Assembly: GCA_023408815.1 (NCBI GenBank)
Contig: JAEYJO010000013.1
Span: 20,180 to 84,179 of the forward strand
Source: Bacillota bacterium
GTDB lineage: Bacteria; Bacillota; Clostridia; Lachnospirales; Lachnospiraceae
Direction of reading: 5' to 3'
DNA length: 64,000 nucleotides
In this document: positions 43,631-52,021 of the stretch, piece by piece
Numbering within the stretch: the stretch's first letter is position 1
Layout of the letters: each line of letters starts with the position of its first letter
Notes under the pieces: model-generated
The model's input: only the letters and a program-made list of their open reading frames with translations
Told to the model about the DNA's origin: nothing
The model's database searches: none
Program-made: the position numbers and the translations under genes

Positions 43631-44170
43631 TTATTTTATTAGATATCCCTTACTCCGAAGTGCATCCCCAATCCTGTCGAGTATTGCCTCCGAGTCAGCT
43701 TCCACCGTATGAAAATGGACGCCATAGGTTAATTCATTCAAAGGCTTCGTCTTATATTTCAATGTCTGTTTCACGAAGGCATCCGCATCCGCTCTGCTGT
43801 TAATGATCAAATCCGCTGAAATCTGCCCGTAAATATCGTGCTCGACCACCACATCCAGAATCTTTCCGCCGAAATCTACGATCGTATTCAGCTCGTCCAA
43901 AATAGCCTCATCCGCATGCTTTACCTTAAACGTTCTTCTTTTCCGGTTGGATTTCTCCACGAACAAAATATACCCCTTATTCGTAGACAATATATTCTTA
44001 TCGGTCGCACGCAAAAGAGCGATATCCTGAACGATTACCTGCCGGCTAACACCAAGCCTTCCCGCCAGTTCTGTTCCCGATACCGGCAGAGATTCCTTAT
44101 GCAGTATTTCAAATATTGCTTTCCTTCTCGCATCGCCTTCCATCGTCACAACCATGCCTTTCTCATTCAC
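43631..44170 (-). CDS. niaR: NiaR niacin-responsive transcriptional repressor
   Basis: A 179-residue protein. The N-terminal helix-turn-helix is EGDARRKAIFEILHKESLPVSGTELAGRLGVSRQVIVQDIALLRA. The C-terminus is the 3H domain, with His in VKHADEAI, VVEHDIYG and YGVHFHTVEAD, which binds nicotinic acid and metal. NiaR represses NAD synthesis and niacin-uptake genes. Start codon choice is ambiguous (GTG at 44170, ATG at 44155 or 44143). It is not next to NAD genes here. Confidence 0.9.
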   Translation of the reverse strand: MNEKGMVVTMEGDARRKAIFEILHKESLPVSGTELAGRLGVSRQVIVQDIALLRATDKNILSTNKGYILFVEKSNRKRRTFKVKHADEAILDELNTIVDFGGKILDVVVEHDIYGQISADLIINSRADADAFVKQTLKYKTKPLNELTYGVHFHTVEADSEAILDRIGDALRSKGYLIK

Positions 44171-44482
44171 TGCCCCTGATTAAAAAAAATACACAATACA
44201 GTTTTTTTGATTTTAAGCAAAAAAGACACTTACCGAGGCAAGTGTCTTTTCCATGTAAAAGGGGAATTTTACATTTGGATTACTGATTAATCCTTTATCA
44301 GATTATCACACGAATCTTGAAATGTATTTGGATTTTTTGCATAATTTTTTGATAAATTTTATTTTTATTTTTCTTCCATTTTTCTTAACATTTATATTTA
44401 CTTTTTCGTTTACTTATGCTATTCTATGGATGTCGTGTAATGGTATACGATATATTTATTTATTTTGTTGGAGGTATCTCAA
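44171..44482. other. Intergenic region with terminator and cspA leader
   Basis: No gene seen. The stem AAAAGACACTT/AAGTGTCTTTT (44221-44250) lies near the divergent starts of niaR and cspA. The rest is an AT-rich region leading to cspA, with a long T-rich leader that may contain the cold-shock 5'-UTR structure. Confidence 0.5.
44221..44250. terminator. Hairpin with T tract between niaR and cspA
   Basis: AAAAGACACTT/AAGTGTCTTTT around an 8-base loop. Since the genes are divergent here, it may terminate read-through or be a leader structure. Confidence 0.5.
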
Positions 44483-44683
44483 ATGAACAAAGGTACAGTA
44501 AAATGGTTTAACAACCAAAAAGGTTACGGCTTCATCTCTGATGAGCAGGGCAATGATGTATTCGTGCATTACTCAGGACTTAACATGGACGGCTTCAAGT
44601 CTCTTGAAGAAGGCGCTGCTGTTGAATTCGAAGTAATCAATGGCGAAAAAGGTCCTCAGGCTGTTAACGTATCTAAGTTATAA
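44483..44683 (+). CDS. cspA: Cold-shock protein CspA family
   Basis: A 66-residue single OB-fold RNA chaperone with KGTVKWFNNQKGYGFIS (RNP1) and DVFVHYSGL (RNP2). The start at 44483 follows GGAGG with 9-base spacing; an in-frame start at 44465 would lie before the site. Acts on nascent RNA at low temperature and in stationary phase. It has a long AT-rich leader, common in cold-inducible csp genes. Confidence 0.95.
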   Translation: MNKGTVKWFNNQKGYGFISDEQGNDVFVHYSGLNMDGFKSLEEGAAVEFEVINGEKGPQAVNVSKL

Positions 44684-44862
44684 TTAGCGCTTCGCTATTA
44701 TAACGAGCTTTAATCAGTATCAACATGTGCCTTTTCATATATAAATAATGTACTTTATTATTTAATAATATATTATTATCATATTCATAATATATACTAT
44801 TATTAATAATGATTCTTATTTAAAATTTGTAATATGGTAACAGATTTGGTAACGGATTAAGG

Positions 44863-44895
44863 AAAGAACCTATCTTTGCATCAGATAGGTTCTTT
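44863..44895 (-). terminator. Terminator overlapping hisA 3' end
   Basis: Stem AAAGAACCTATC/GATAGGTTCTTT whose 5' half lies inside the last codons of hisA (44881 onward); the HisA stop codon is in the loop. Confidence 0.7.
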
Positions 44896-45672
44896 TTTGT
44901 TTGCAATATATTCTATGACCTCTTCCCACTTCAACTCTCCACCGAACAAATCGAGGGCGCTGCCTATCGTCACATTTACTTTGTTCTTCCCTAAAAGCCT
45001 TAGCTTCTCCAGATCGCTGAAGCTATGCACTCCGCCTGCATAGGTGATAGGAATCTTATTCCATCCGCCGAGAAGCGCTGCGAGCTCTTCTTCGATGCCG
45101 CTCGCTTTGCCCTCCACATCCACCGCATGAATTAAGAATTCATCACAATAGTCTGAAAATTGCTCTAGTGTCTTTTCCTCAAGCTTAACGTTCGTATAGT
45201 TCTGCCATCTGTCGGTAACAATATAATAACTTCCGTCTTTTTTTCGGCAGCTCAGATCGAGGACTATTTTTTCTTTTCCAATTCTATCGATTAATTTTTC
45301 CATATTTTCATATCTTATGCTGCCATCCTTAAAAACATATGAGGTTACGATAACATGGGAAGCGCCTTTTTCTATATATTCTTCTGCGTTGTCCGCAGTA
45401 ATGCCTCCGCCTATCTGCAATCCTCCGGGATAGGCCTTAAGCGCTTCTACCGCCTGCCTCTTCGTTTCTTCGAAAAAAGAACTGGATGGAGCATTGAGCA
45501 GAATAATATGGCCGCCTTTTAAATGGTATTTTTTATAAAATTTTGCATAAAATACCGCATCTTTTTCTGAAACAAAGTTTTCATTCGCCGAATCGCCTTC
45601 GTCTCTTAAAGTGCCGCCTACGATTTGTTTCACTTTACCGTTATGAATATCAATACAAGGTCGTAATTCCAT
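44881..45672 (-). CDS. hisA: Phosphoribosylformimino-AICAR-P isomerase HisA, eukaryote-type
   Basis: A 263-residue TIM-barrel isomerase of histidine biosynthesis (ProFAR to PRFAR). N-terminus RPCIDIHNGKVKQIVGGTL, middle LQIGGGITADN and VLDLSCRKKDG, and end ITYAGGVHSFSDL match the HIS6/eukaryotic HisA subgroup rather than the standard bacterial form. It stands alone, away from any his operon. The last codons form part of a terminator stem. Function is expected to be intact. Confidence 0.88.
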   Translation of the reverse strand: MELRPCIDIHNGKVKQIVGGTLRDEGDSANENFVSEKDAVFYAKFYKKYHLKGGHIILLNAPSSSFFEETKRQAVEALKAYPGGLQIGGGITADNAEEYIEKGASHVIVTSYVFKDGSIRYENMEKLIDRIGKEKIVLDLSCRKKDGSYYIVTDRWQNYTNVKLEEKTLEQFSDYCDEFLIHAVDVEGKASGIEEELAALLGGWNKIPITYAGGVHSFSDLEKLRLLGKNKVNVTIGSALDLFGGELKWEEVIEYIANKKEPI

Positions 45673-45862
45673 TTTGTCTTCCTGCTTCCGTATAATTTTT
45701 TCCCTTCATGAGAACAATACTTAAGGAACACCTATCCGTTCCGGGCATTGTTATGCTCGATATTCACGGACTTTTATATGTCCTGACATTTATGTGTTTC
45801 AGGCATTGATATATTCAAGGTGTGATATGTTTTAAAAAAATGAAAAAAATGGAGGGAATGTT

Positions 45863-46345
45863 ATGAAAAACGGTAAAAAACTGATATCGGTTTCTCTTAT
45901 TGTCCTCATGCTCGGCTTCGTTGCCGCATGCGGTAATGTCGGTACAACAGGCACCACAGGCGATACCGCTACCGGTACCACCACAAATGGCACTGATAAC
46001 GGAACCGGCCTCGGCACAACAACAACTAATGGAGACAACGCCACAACCGGCACAACTGATACCGCGAACAACGTAAACGACAACGGCGTGGATAATAATA
46101 ACGGTGTAAAGGATAACAATGTCGGTACAACCGATACCACCAATAATGCTGGTACAACTAATACCACAGACAACACCGCTAACGGAACCGACACTACAAC
46201 GAACAATACGGTTGACAACGATGCAAATACCGGATCCGTACTCAATGATGCGGGCGAGGCAGTAGGCGATGTAGTGGATGATGTTGCGGACGGCGTATCC
46301 AATATTACTAACGATGTAGTAGGAAACAATAATAAAAATCCTTAA
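45863..46345 (+). CDS. Thr/Asn-rich low-complexity lipoprotein
   Basis: A 160-residue lipoprotein: Lys-rich N-terminus, hydrophobic core, then lipobox VAAC with Cys23. Residues 25-125 are nearly all Thr, Asn, Gly and Asp in irregular repeats (GTTGTTGD, TTTNGTDN), probably disordered on the outer surface. The last 35 residues (SVLNDAGEAVGDVVDDVADGV) form an amphipathic helix. GGAGG precedes the ATG. No known family; possibly a spore- or envelope-associated protein. Confidence 0.75.
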   Translation: MKNGKKLISVSLIVLMLGFVAACGNVGTTGTTGDTATGTTTNGTDNGTGLGTTTTNGDNATTGTTDTANNVNDNGVDNNNGVKDNNVGTTDTTNNAGTTNTTDNTANGTDTTTNNTVDNDANTGSVLNDAGEAVGDVVDDVADGVSNITNDVVGNNNKNP

Positions 46346-46368
46346 CAATTCATTATCGTCTGTTCAAA

Positions 46369-46393
46369 ATAGGGGGACTTATAGTCTCCCTAT
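46369..46393 (-). terminator. Imperfect hairpin downstream of fbp
   Basis: ATAGGGGGACT/AGTCTCCCTAT stem with one mismatch and a weak T-rich tail, between the lipoprotein gene and fbp. Confidence 0.45.
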
Positions 46394-46397
46394 AATT

Positions 46398-48356
46398 CTA
46401 TAATGCTTTTTCTACAATAGTTCCGTTCCTGTATGCCTTTAACAACTCCTCCAGCTGATAGATACTTTCCTTAAGCTCCGCTCCTACATCCGTATCCGCC
46501 ACACTTATTCTCGTCTTGCTCGTCTCCAGTATCATGGAATCTGAAAAGATATCGGATTCGTGCAATATAGCGGCCTCCGTAGATTCGAATGGCTCATGAG
46601 CCACCAGACGCATTCCATGAGAATTAGCGACCAACGTATAGCCTGCAATTCCGGTTTTTCCTTGATATGCTTTGGAAAATCCACCGTCTATGATAAGCAG
46701 TTTACCCTTGCAGCGAATCGGTGACTCTCCTTTTTTCAGCTCCACAGGTACATGTCCGTTTACGATATGGGAAATCTCCGTATCCAGCCCAAATTCCGTT
46801 AAAATCTTATTAATCGTATTTTCATCATCCAGAAGACGATAATAGCTGTTCTTCATCTCCGCATGCGCTTTTTTGTCCTTTACAAAATATCTTTCAAACG
46901 TCGCCATTTTATCTTTTCCGAATACAGGCGATGTAGGTCCGGCCCAAATATACCATATGATATCCTGCCCCTTTTGCATCTCCGCAGGATTGTTTCTGGA
47001 ATAATATCCCTTTCTCGCATAATGATCGAAAATGTCATAAAGCGCTTTCCCACAGTACTTTACACCGTCGATAGTAAGCTCGCTGAAATCCCCGTTCTCA
47101 TCCATAGGCATACAGCCATGATATAGAAGGTTAGAGTTATGCACCTTATATAGTCCGCCTTGAGAAAACAAAAACCTTACATGTGCCTGAAGCTTCTCAC
47201 ACTTCGCAAACGCCTGCCTCAAGCGTTCCATAACCTGCTCTTCCTCCGGTGTTAGCTCGTAGGGCTTTTTAGGATTCACCGTAGGGAATTCCACATCGTT
47301 CATCTCATAAGCTTGTCCCTCTATGGTAACCGTCTTGTTCTCATAATTAATCTTGTCTAAGAGCAGCCTGTCCTGCATGAGGAATTCCGGACGCCTCATA
47401 ATGAGGTTTCCCTCCAATTTGAACTGAATAATGGAAATAGCCTTGTGCATCTTCATATCCAGGCTCAAATCCTTCGTATTATAATCCGTATTATACTTGA
47501 TGGAAAAGGTGTCACAGTTCACGTCCTTATAGGTCTCCAGTGCGAAAGCTGCCAAGGGTATCAGATTAATACCGTACCCCTCCTCCAAAGTATCCAGATT
47601 GCCATAACGTGCCGACATGCGGATAACGTTGGCAATACAAGCCAGATGTCCGGCTGCCGCTCCCATCCATACGATATCATGGTTTCCCCACTGTATATCC
47701 ACAGAATGGTATCTGCTCAAAGTATCCAATATGACATGAGGTCCCGGCCCTCTGTCGAAGATATCGCCTACGATATGAAGGTGGTCTACGACCATTCTCT
47801 GAATAAGGTTGCCTAGAGCGACGATGAACTCCTGTGCTCTGTCTATGCGGATAATAGCGTTGATAATCTCGTTATAATAAGCTTCCTTGTCCTGCACGTC
47901 CGCCTTCTCTGTTATCAGTTCTTCAATGATATATGCGAAATCCTTCGGCAGCGCCTTTCTCACTTTGGAACGGGTGTATTTAGAGGATACCCGCTTCGTT
48001 ATCTGAACGAGCCGATGAAGCGTTATCTTATACCAATCCTCGATATTCGCCTCTTCCTGCAAAACAATATCCAGCTTTTCTTTAGGATAATAAATCAAAG
48101 TAGCAAGGCTCTTTTTGTCCTTGCTGCTAAGCGTATTTCCGAATTCCTCATCAATTTTTCTTTTAACAGATCCGGAACCGTTCTTGAGCACATGGTTAAA
48201 CTGCTCATACTCTCCGTGAATATCCGTCAGGAAATGTTCCGTTCCTTTGGGCAGATTAAGAATCGCCTGCAAATTAATAATCTCTGTAGAGGCTGACGCA
48301 ATGGTCGGATATTGATGCGCCAGACTCCGCAAATATTTCAGTTCTAAATTGTCCAT
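46398..48356 (-). CDS. fbp: Fructose-1,6-bisphosphatase, class III (Firmicutes)
   Basis: A 652-residue metallophosphatase that drives gluconeogenesis. Metal-site motifs: LTDIHGEYEQF near residue 40, GDIFDRGPGPH near 200 and WGNHDIVW near 225; the second half has VNGHVPVE and the C-terminal conserved block. The large class III enzyme is typical of clostridia and bacilli. It lies 58 bases downstream of dapB in the same orientation with no terminator, so it may be in the lysine-riboswitch transcript. Together with pckA it covers the two gluconeogenic steps. Confidence 0.95.
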   Translation of the reverse strand: MDNLELKYLRSLAHQYPTIASASTEIINLQAILNLPKGTEHFLTDIHGEYEQFNHVLKNGSGSVKRKIDEEFGNTLSSKDKKSLATLIYYPKEKLDIVLQEEANIEDWYKITLHRLVQITKRVSSKYTRSKVRKALPKDFAYIIEELITEKADVQDKEAYYNEIINAIIRIDRAQEFIVALGNLIQRMVVDHLHIVGDIFDRGPGPHVILDTLSRYHSVDIQWGNHDIVWMGAAAGHLACIANVIRMSARYGNLDTLEEGYGINLIPLAAFALETYKDVNCDTFSIKYNTDYNTKDLSLDMKMHKAISIIQFKLEGNLIMRRPEFLMQDRLLLDKINYENKTVTIEGQAYEMNDVEFPTVNPKKPYELTPEEEQVMERLRQAFAKCEKLQAHVRFLFSQGGLYKVHNSNLLYHGCMPMDENGDFSELTIDGVKYCGKALYDIFDHYARKGYYSRNNPAEMQKGQDIIWYIWAGPTSPVFGKDKMATFERYFVKDKKAHAEMKNSYYRLLDDENTINKILTEFGLDTEISHIVNGHVPVELKKGESPIRCKGKLLIIDGGFSKAYQGKTGIAGYTLVANSHGMRLVAHEPFESTEAAILHESDIFSDSMILETSKTRISVADTDVGAELKESIYQLEELLKAYRNGTIVEKAL

Positions 48357-48414
48357 TTAAACCTCTATCCGGCCGGCTTCCTTCTCTCGGCTGCCGTACC
48401 CTTCTCACATTTAT

Positions 48415-49170
48415 CTAGCCGATAACGTGGCTCATGTCGTACAGTCCGGCCTGTTTCCCTGCCAGGAACTTCGCTGCCTGAACCGCCCCTTTTGCAAATA
48501 TCGCCTTGGTGTATGCGGCGTGGGAAAAAGTAATCACCTCATCCGTTCCCGCAAAAATCACATCATGGTCACCCACGATCGTTCCTCCCCGCACTGCCGA
48601 AATCCCGATTTCCTTCTGGGGACGCTTCTCCCTGCGGGCACTTCTGTCATAAACGTATTCATATTCGTTCCCCAACTCTTCGTTAATGGAATCGGCCAAC
48701 GCAAGTGCTGTGCCGCTGGGAGCATCCACCTTTAAGCTGTGGTGCTTCTCCACAATCTCAATATCGAAGCCTGCCGGAGCCAATATCCCTGCCGCTTCCT
48801 TCAGAAGTTTAAGCAGCATATTGACTCCAAGAGACATATTCGCAGATTTTAATATTGCGGTTTCCTTGGCCACTTCCTTTATCCTGCCTAGCTGCACTTC
48901 CGAAAGCCCCGTGGTGCAGAGCACACATGGTATTTTCCTCTGCGTACAGTAGTCAAGAAGTCCGTCTATCGCTTTTGCGTTGCTGAAATCGATAATCACA
49001 TCCGCTTCCACATCGCATAATTCGATACTGGAAAATACCGGATAGGAGTTGATCCCCTCATCGAAAGCATCCACTCCTGCTACAATTTCTATTCCTTCAT
49101 CCGCGGCAATTATTTCCGTAATGGTCCTTCCCATCTTGCCGTTACAGCCGTGCATAATTACTTTTGTCAT
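48415..49170 (-). CDS. dapB: 4-hydroxy-tetrahydrodipicolinate reductase
   Basis: A 251-residue Rossmann enzyme of the lysine/diaminopimelate pathway. N-terminal GCNGKMGRTI binds NAD(P)H. The catalytic block is EKHHSLKVDAPSGTALALADSI, and the end is GGTIVGDHDVIFAG. It is placed directly after dapA (17-base gap), forming the first committed steps of lysine and DAP synthesis for peptidoglycan. Controlled by the lysine riboswitch upstream of dapA. Confidence 0.96.
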   Translation of the reverse strand: MTKVIMHGCNGKMGRTITEIIAADEGIEIVAGVDAFDEGINSYPVFSSIELCDVEADVIIDFSNAKAIDGLLDYCTQRKIPCVLCTTGLSEVQLGRIKEVAKETAILKSANMSLGVNMLLKLLKEAAGILAPAGFDIEIVEKHHSLKVDAPSGTALALADSINEELGNEYEYVYDRSARREKRPQKEIGISAVRGGTIVGDHDVIFAGTDEVITFSHAAYTKAIFAKGAVQAAKFLAGKQAGLYDMSHVIG

Positions 49171-49187
49171 ACCGTATGCCTTTCTCC

Positions 49188-50072
49188 TTATAAGATGCCA
49201 AAGCCTTTCATTGCTTTTTCTAACTTAGGTACATTCGCCTCATCCATATCCGATAAGGGCATTCGAAGCGGACCTGCCTCCATATTCATCAAATTCAGTG
49301 CCTTCTTAACCGGGATTGGATTCACTTCACAGAACAAAGCGTCACACAGCTCGATGGCTTTAAGCTGCAAATCCCTGCTTCCCTCCACATCTCCCTGGAA
49401 GTATTTCTCGCAAATATCGTGAGTTTCCTTCGGAGCCACATTGGATAAAACAGAAATAACGCCTTTTCCGCCCAGAGCGAGAAGAGGAACTATCTGATCA
49501 TCGTTGCCGGAATACAAATCCACCCTGCCCTCTGCAAGCGACATCAGCTTCATCACCTGGGAAATATTTCCGCTGGCTTCCTTTACCCCTACGATATTCT
49601 CCACCTCTGTGCAGAGCTTAACCACAGTCTCCGGCAGGATATTGCATCCCGTCCGGCTAGGTACATTATAAAGAATCACCGGGACCTTAACGGAATCAGC
49701 AATCGCTTTGAAGTGGTTAAAGAGTCCCTTCTGGGTCGCCTTGTTGTAGTAAGGTGTCACTGTAAGAAGGGCATCCACTCCATATTTCTCCGCTTCTATA
49801 GAAAGGTAGACAGCAGTCTGTGTACAATTGGATCCCGTTCCCGCTATGACCGGAATTCTTCCGTTCACCTTTTCCACACAATATTTTATCACTTCTAAAT
49901 GTTCCTCATGAGTGAGAGTCGATGCCTCTCCGGTAGTTCCGCATACGATGACCGCATCCGTTCCTTCCTTTATCTGGAACTCTAAAAGCTCCGCGAATTT
50001 TTCGTAGTTTACCTCTCCGTTTTCTTTAAATGGTGTGACAATCGCAACACCTGCTCCCGTAAAAACAGCCAT
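49188..50072 (-). CDS. dapA: 4-hydroxy-tetrahydrodipicolinate synthase
   Basis: A 294-residue class I aldolase that condenses pyruvate with aspartate semialdehyde. Motifs: GTTGEASTL near 45, YYNKATQKGL near 135, YNVPSRTGCN, and Schiff-base Lys in VGVKEASGN around 160. GGAGG precedes the ATG. It is the first gene of the dapA-dapB unit. A lysine riboswitch and terminator are immediately upstream, so the gene is shut down by lysine. Confidence 0.97.
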   Translation of the reverse strand: MAVFTGAGVAIVTPFKENGEVNYEKFAELLEFQIKEGTDAVIVCGTTGEASTLTHEEHLEVIKYCVEKVNGRIPVIAGTGSNCTQTAVYLSIEAEKYGVDALLTVTPYYNKATQKGLFNHFKAIADSVKVPVILYNVPSRTGCNILPETVVKLCTEVENIVGVKEASGNISQVMKLMSLAEGRVDLYSGNDDQIVPLLALGGKGVISVLSNVAPKETHDICEKYFQGDVEGSRDLQLKAIELCDALFCEVNPIPVKKALNLMNMEAGPLRMPLSDMDEANVPKLEKAMKGFGIL

Positions 50073-50149
50073 TTCTTTTCCTCCTTAAATGAAAAATATA
50101 ACGGTAGGTCTGGCTTCCCTGCGCGTTTATCCTTAGAAGTCAAAACTTC

Positions 50150-50185
50150 TAAAAACATAAAAGCCGACACAAAATGCGCCGGCTT
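50150..50185 (-). terminator. Lysine riboswitch terminator
   Basis: AAGCCG...CGGCTT hairpin followed by TTTTATGTTTTT on the minus strand, between aptamer and dapA. Confidence 0.75.
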
Positions 50186-50221
50186 ATGATTACTAAAATA
50201 TCCGGAAAAGTATCTATTATC

Positions 50222-50415
50222 TTACTCTCCCTATTTCCCATAACCTCGGATAGCGCCCCATCTCATCGATGACAGTCATACAGCTATTCACTGCATGCCC
50301 AAGCACAAGACTACACGGCATCCTGCTCTTTCGGCGTCTTTTCCTTTCATTTTTCTTCTCCTGTGCCTGCCACATCCAAAAAATTACTAATAAAATACGC
50401 AACCTCTACCTCTTA
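50222..50415 (-). ncRNA. Lysine riboswitch (L-box)
   Basis: The minus-strand leader shows the L-box landmarks in order: GGTAGAGGTTGCG near 50403-50413, TTAGTAA, GGAGAAGAAAAATG, AAGACGCCGAAAGAGCA, GGCATGCAGTGAATAGCTGTATGACTGTC and GGGGCGCTATCC. The terminator follows, then dapA. Lysine binding is expected to promote termination. A 61-codon ORF in this interval is a shadow of the conserved RNA. Confidence 0.9.
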
Positions 50416-50511
50416 ATTTTATAAAATTATCATATCACTGTACGGTTTAACTGTCAACGCCCGTTTTACATTACTGCTCACTCCGTTCACAGTACCGTAT
50501 GAATTCTGCAT

Positions 50512-51012
50512 TTACCATACTTTAAATTTAACGGTATCCATTCTGGTAACCTCATCTGCCAGAGCACACACATCGTCATTCAGCGTGATCCCGGTTATAA
50601 TGATATCGGTCTCTTCGTTAGTTCTGGCCTCTAACAGATTTTTCAGTTCTTCCACCGTTATAATGTTATTATCGATAAGTCCAAGCACTTCGTCCAGAAT
50701 GAGCAAGTCGCACTCCCCCGTAGACAGCACTTTCTTCGCGAAATTATATCCATTCATAATATTGCCGATTTCTTCCGACTTTTGTTCTTCGGATAACTCT
50801 GCAAAATTATCATCCGACTTTTCAAAACGGAATAATTTGATTTCGGGTTCCAGCCTCTTCAAAAAATCGGAGTCCTCCAGCCCTTTACCTTTCAAAAATT
50901 GGATAATTACCACACTTTTCCCGTGACACGCCACTTGTACAGCCCTGCCTAGTGCGGCAGGTGATTTGCCATGGCCGTCGCCGCTGTAAATATGTATTGT
51001 TCCTTTTTTCAT
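50512..51012 (-). CDS. cobO: Corrinoid (cob(I)yrinic acid a,c-diamide) adenosyltransferase, CobO/BtuR family
   Basis: A 166-residue P-loop enzyme. Walker A is GDGHGKSPAALGRA, a divergent form of the usual GxGKGKTTAALG. The rest follows the CobO pattern: VVIIQFLKG, DLLILDEVLG and DIIITGIT. It makes adenosylcobalamin from cob(I)alamin or precursors. No other cobalamin genes are adjacent. It starts with an ATG after a GGAG-type site and precedes the dapA leader by ~100 bases. Confidence 0.9.
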   Translation of the reverse strand: MKKGTIHIYSGDGHGKSPAALGRAVQVACHGKSVVIIQFLKGKGLEDSDFLKRLEPEIKLFRFEKSDDNFAELSEEQKSEEIGNIMNGYNFAKKVLSTGECDLLILDEVLGLIDNNIITVEELKNLLEARTNEETDIIITGITLNDDVCALADEVTRMDTVKFKVW

Positions 51013-51112
51013 ATCCGGCTCCTATCTCCAAATCTGGATATACAACCTTTTCTTATGCAATAATAAACAACGTATGGCCTATAATATCATACAAACTTGT
51101 GAAAATCAACTA

Positions 51113-51742
51113 TTAATCTTCTATTAATTCTAATTTGCTTACCGATACCTCGTAAGCAACCCTTCTTTCCAATTGCTCCTCCGAAAGCTTCTTCATATAT
51201 TCTCTGCTCTGTATCCTTCCCCATACAGCGCATCTTGCTCCTACCTCAAAGCCGTTGGCAAATCTGGCATTCCTCCCCCAGCATATGCAGGGAATGTAAT
51301 CCGATTTCCCATAAGGTCTGTTTACTGCAAGCAATAAATCGGCGATTTCCCGTCCGAGTGGAGTCTTTCTATAAATAGGCTCCTTGCAAATATAACCGTC
51401 TAAATAAATCTGATTGGATTTCGTATTCTCGCATATTTCGTCTACAAATTCGATTTCTCTCGCAAATACGGAAAGTACCAGTTTATTTTTCCTCTCTTCG
51501 TGCCTGTTGTAGGAGCGGAACTGTCCGTTCACTACTATGTACATCCCCTTGTAATCTCCATTCACATCGATCAACCTCTCCGATACCATTAACGGAATGT
51601 TATCCATGGAATCGCTCAGTCTTTCTACCCGGACATCGACCATATAAAAACCTTCTCCGAATATTTCGTGGCTGAAAGTAAAATCACTTACAATTTCACC
51701 CATAATCACCACTTGGTTGTTCTCAATTACTTTATCTGTCAT
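51113..51742 (-). CDS. SSB-like protein with two tandem OB folds
   Basis: A 209-residue protein. Two SSB-type OB regions are visible: residues 8-95 (QVVIMGEIVSDFTFSHE...) and residues 108-205 (NQIYLDGYICKEPIYRKTPLGREIADLLLAVNR, then WGRNARFANGFEVGARCAVWGRIQSREY). The usual glycine-rich linker and acidic DDDIPF-like tail of SSB are absent. It binds single-stranded DNA by analogy; role in replication or repair unclear. Single gene. Confidence 0.75.
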   Translation of the reverse strand: MTDKVIENNQVVIMGEIVSDFTFSHEIFGEGFYMVDVRVERLSDSMDNIPLMVSERLIDVNGDYKGMYIVVNGQFRSYNRHEERKNKLVLSVFAREIEFVDEICENTKSNQIYLDGYICKEPIYRKTPLGREIADLLLAVNRPYGKSDYIPCICWGRNARFANGFEVGARCAVWGRIQSREYMKKLSEEQLERRVAYEVSVSKLELIED

Positions 51743-51930
51743 TTTTTGTTCTCCCTTCTTACATCTTTAAGAATTTTTTCCCATAATGTAATACTAATAT
51801 ATCGCATTTTGGGCAAAAAAGAACTGTAAGGCACCGCGCAACTATCCTGTTTCGTTCTAAATTCTCCTCCTCTTTCGCGCATTTATGCGGGTTTTTCTTC
51901 AATTTTTCCCCGATTTTGCGCGATTATTTC

Positions 51931-51959
51931 TTGCAACTTATAAAAGACAATGCTATACT
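51931..51959 (+). promoter_or_regulatory. Sigma-A promoter of typA
   Basis: TTGCAA, 17-base spacer, TATACT, 62 bases before the start codon. Confidence 0.65.
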
Positions 51960-52021
51960 TAACAAGTTTATAAAACACAGTAGATAAACCGCATAGAAAC
52001 GGTTAGATTGAGGAGTAACTT

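Noticed and set aside
45815..46348. 177-codon and 165-codon frames antisense to the Thr/Asn-rich lipoprotein gene
   Set aside because: They arise from the repetitive codons on the other strand; only the plus-strand frame has a lipoprotein signal and a ribosome-binding site.
50217..50402. 61-codon open frame on the minus strand
   Set aside because: It lies inside the lysine riboswitch, whose conserved RNA motifs explain the sequence.
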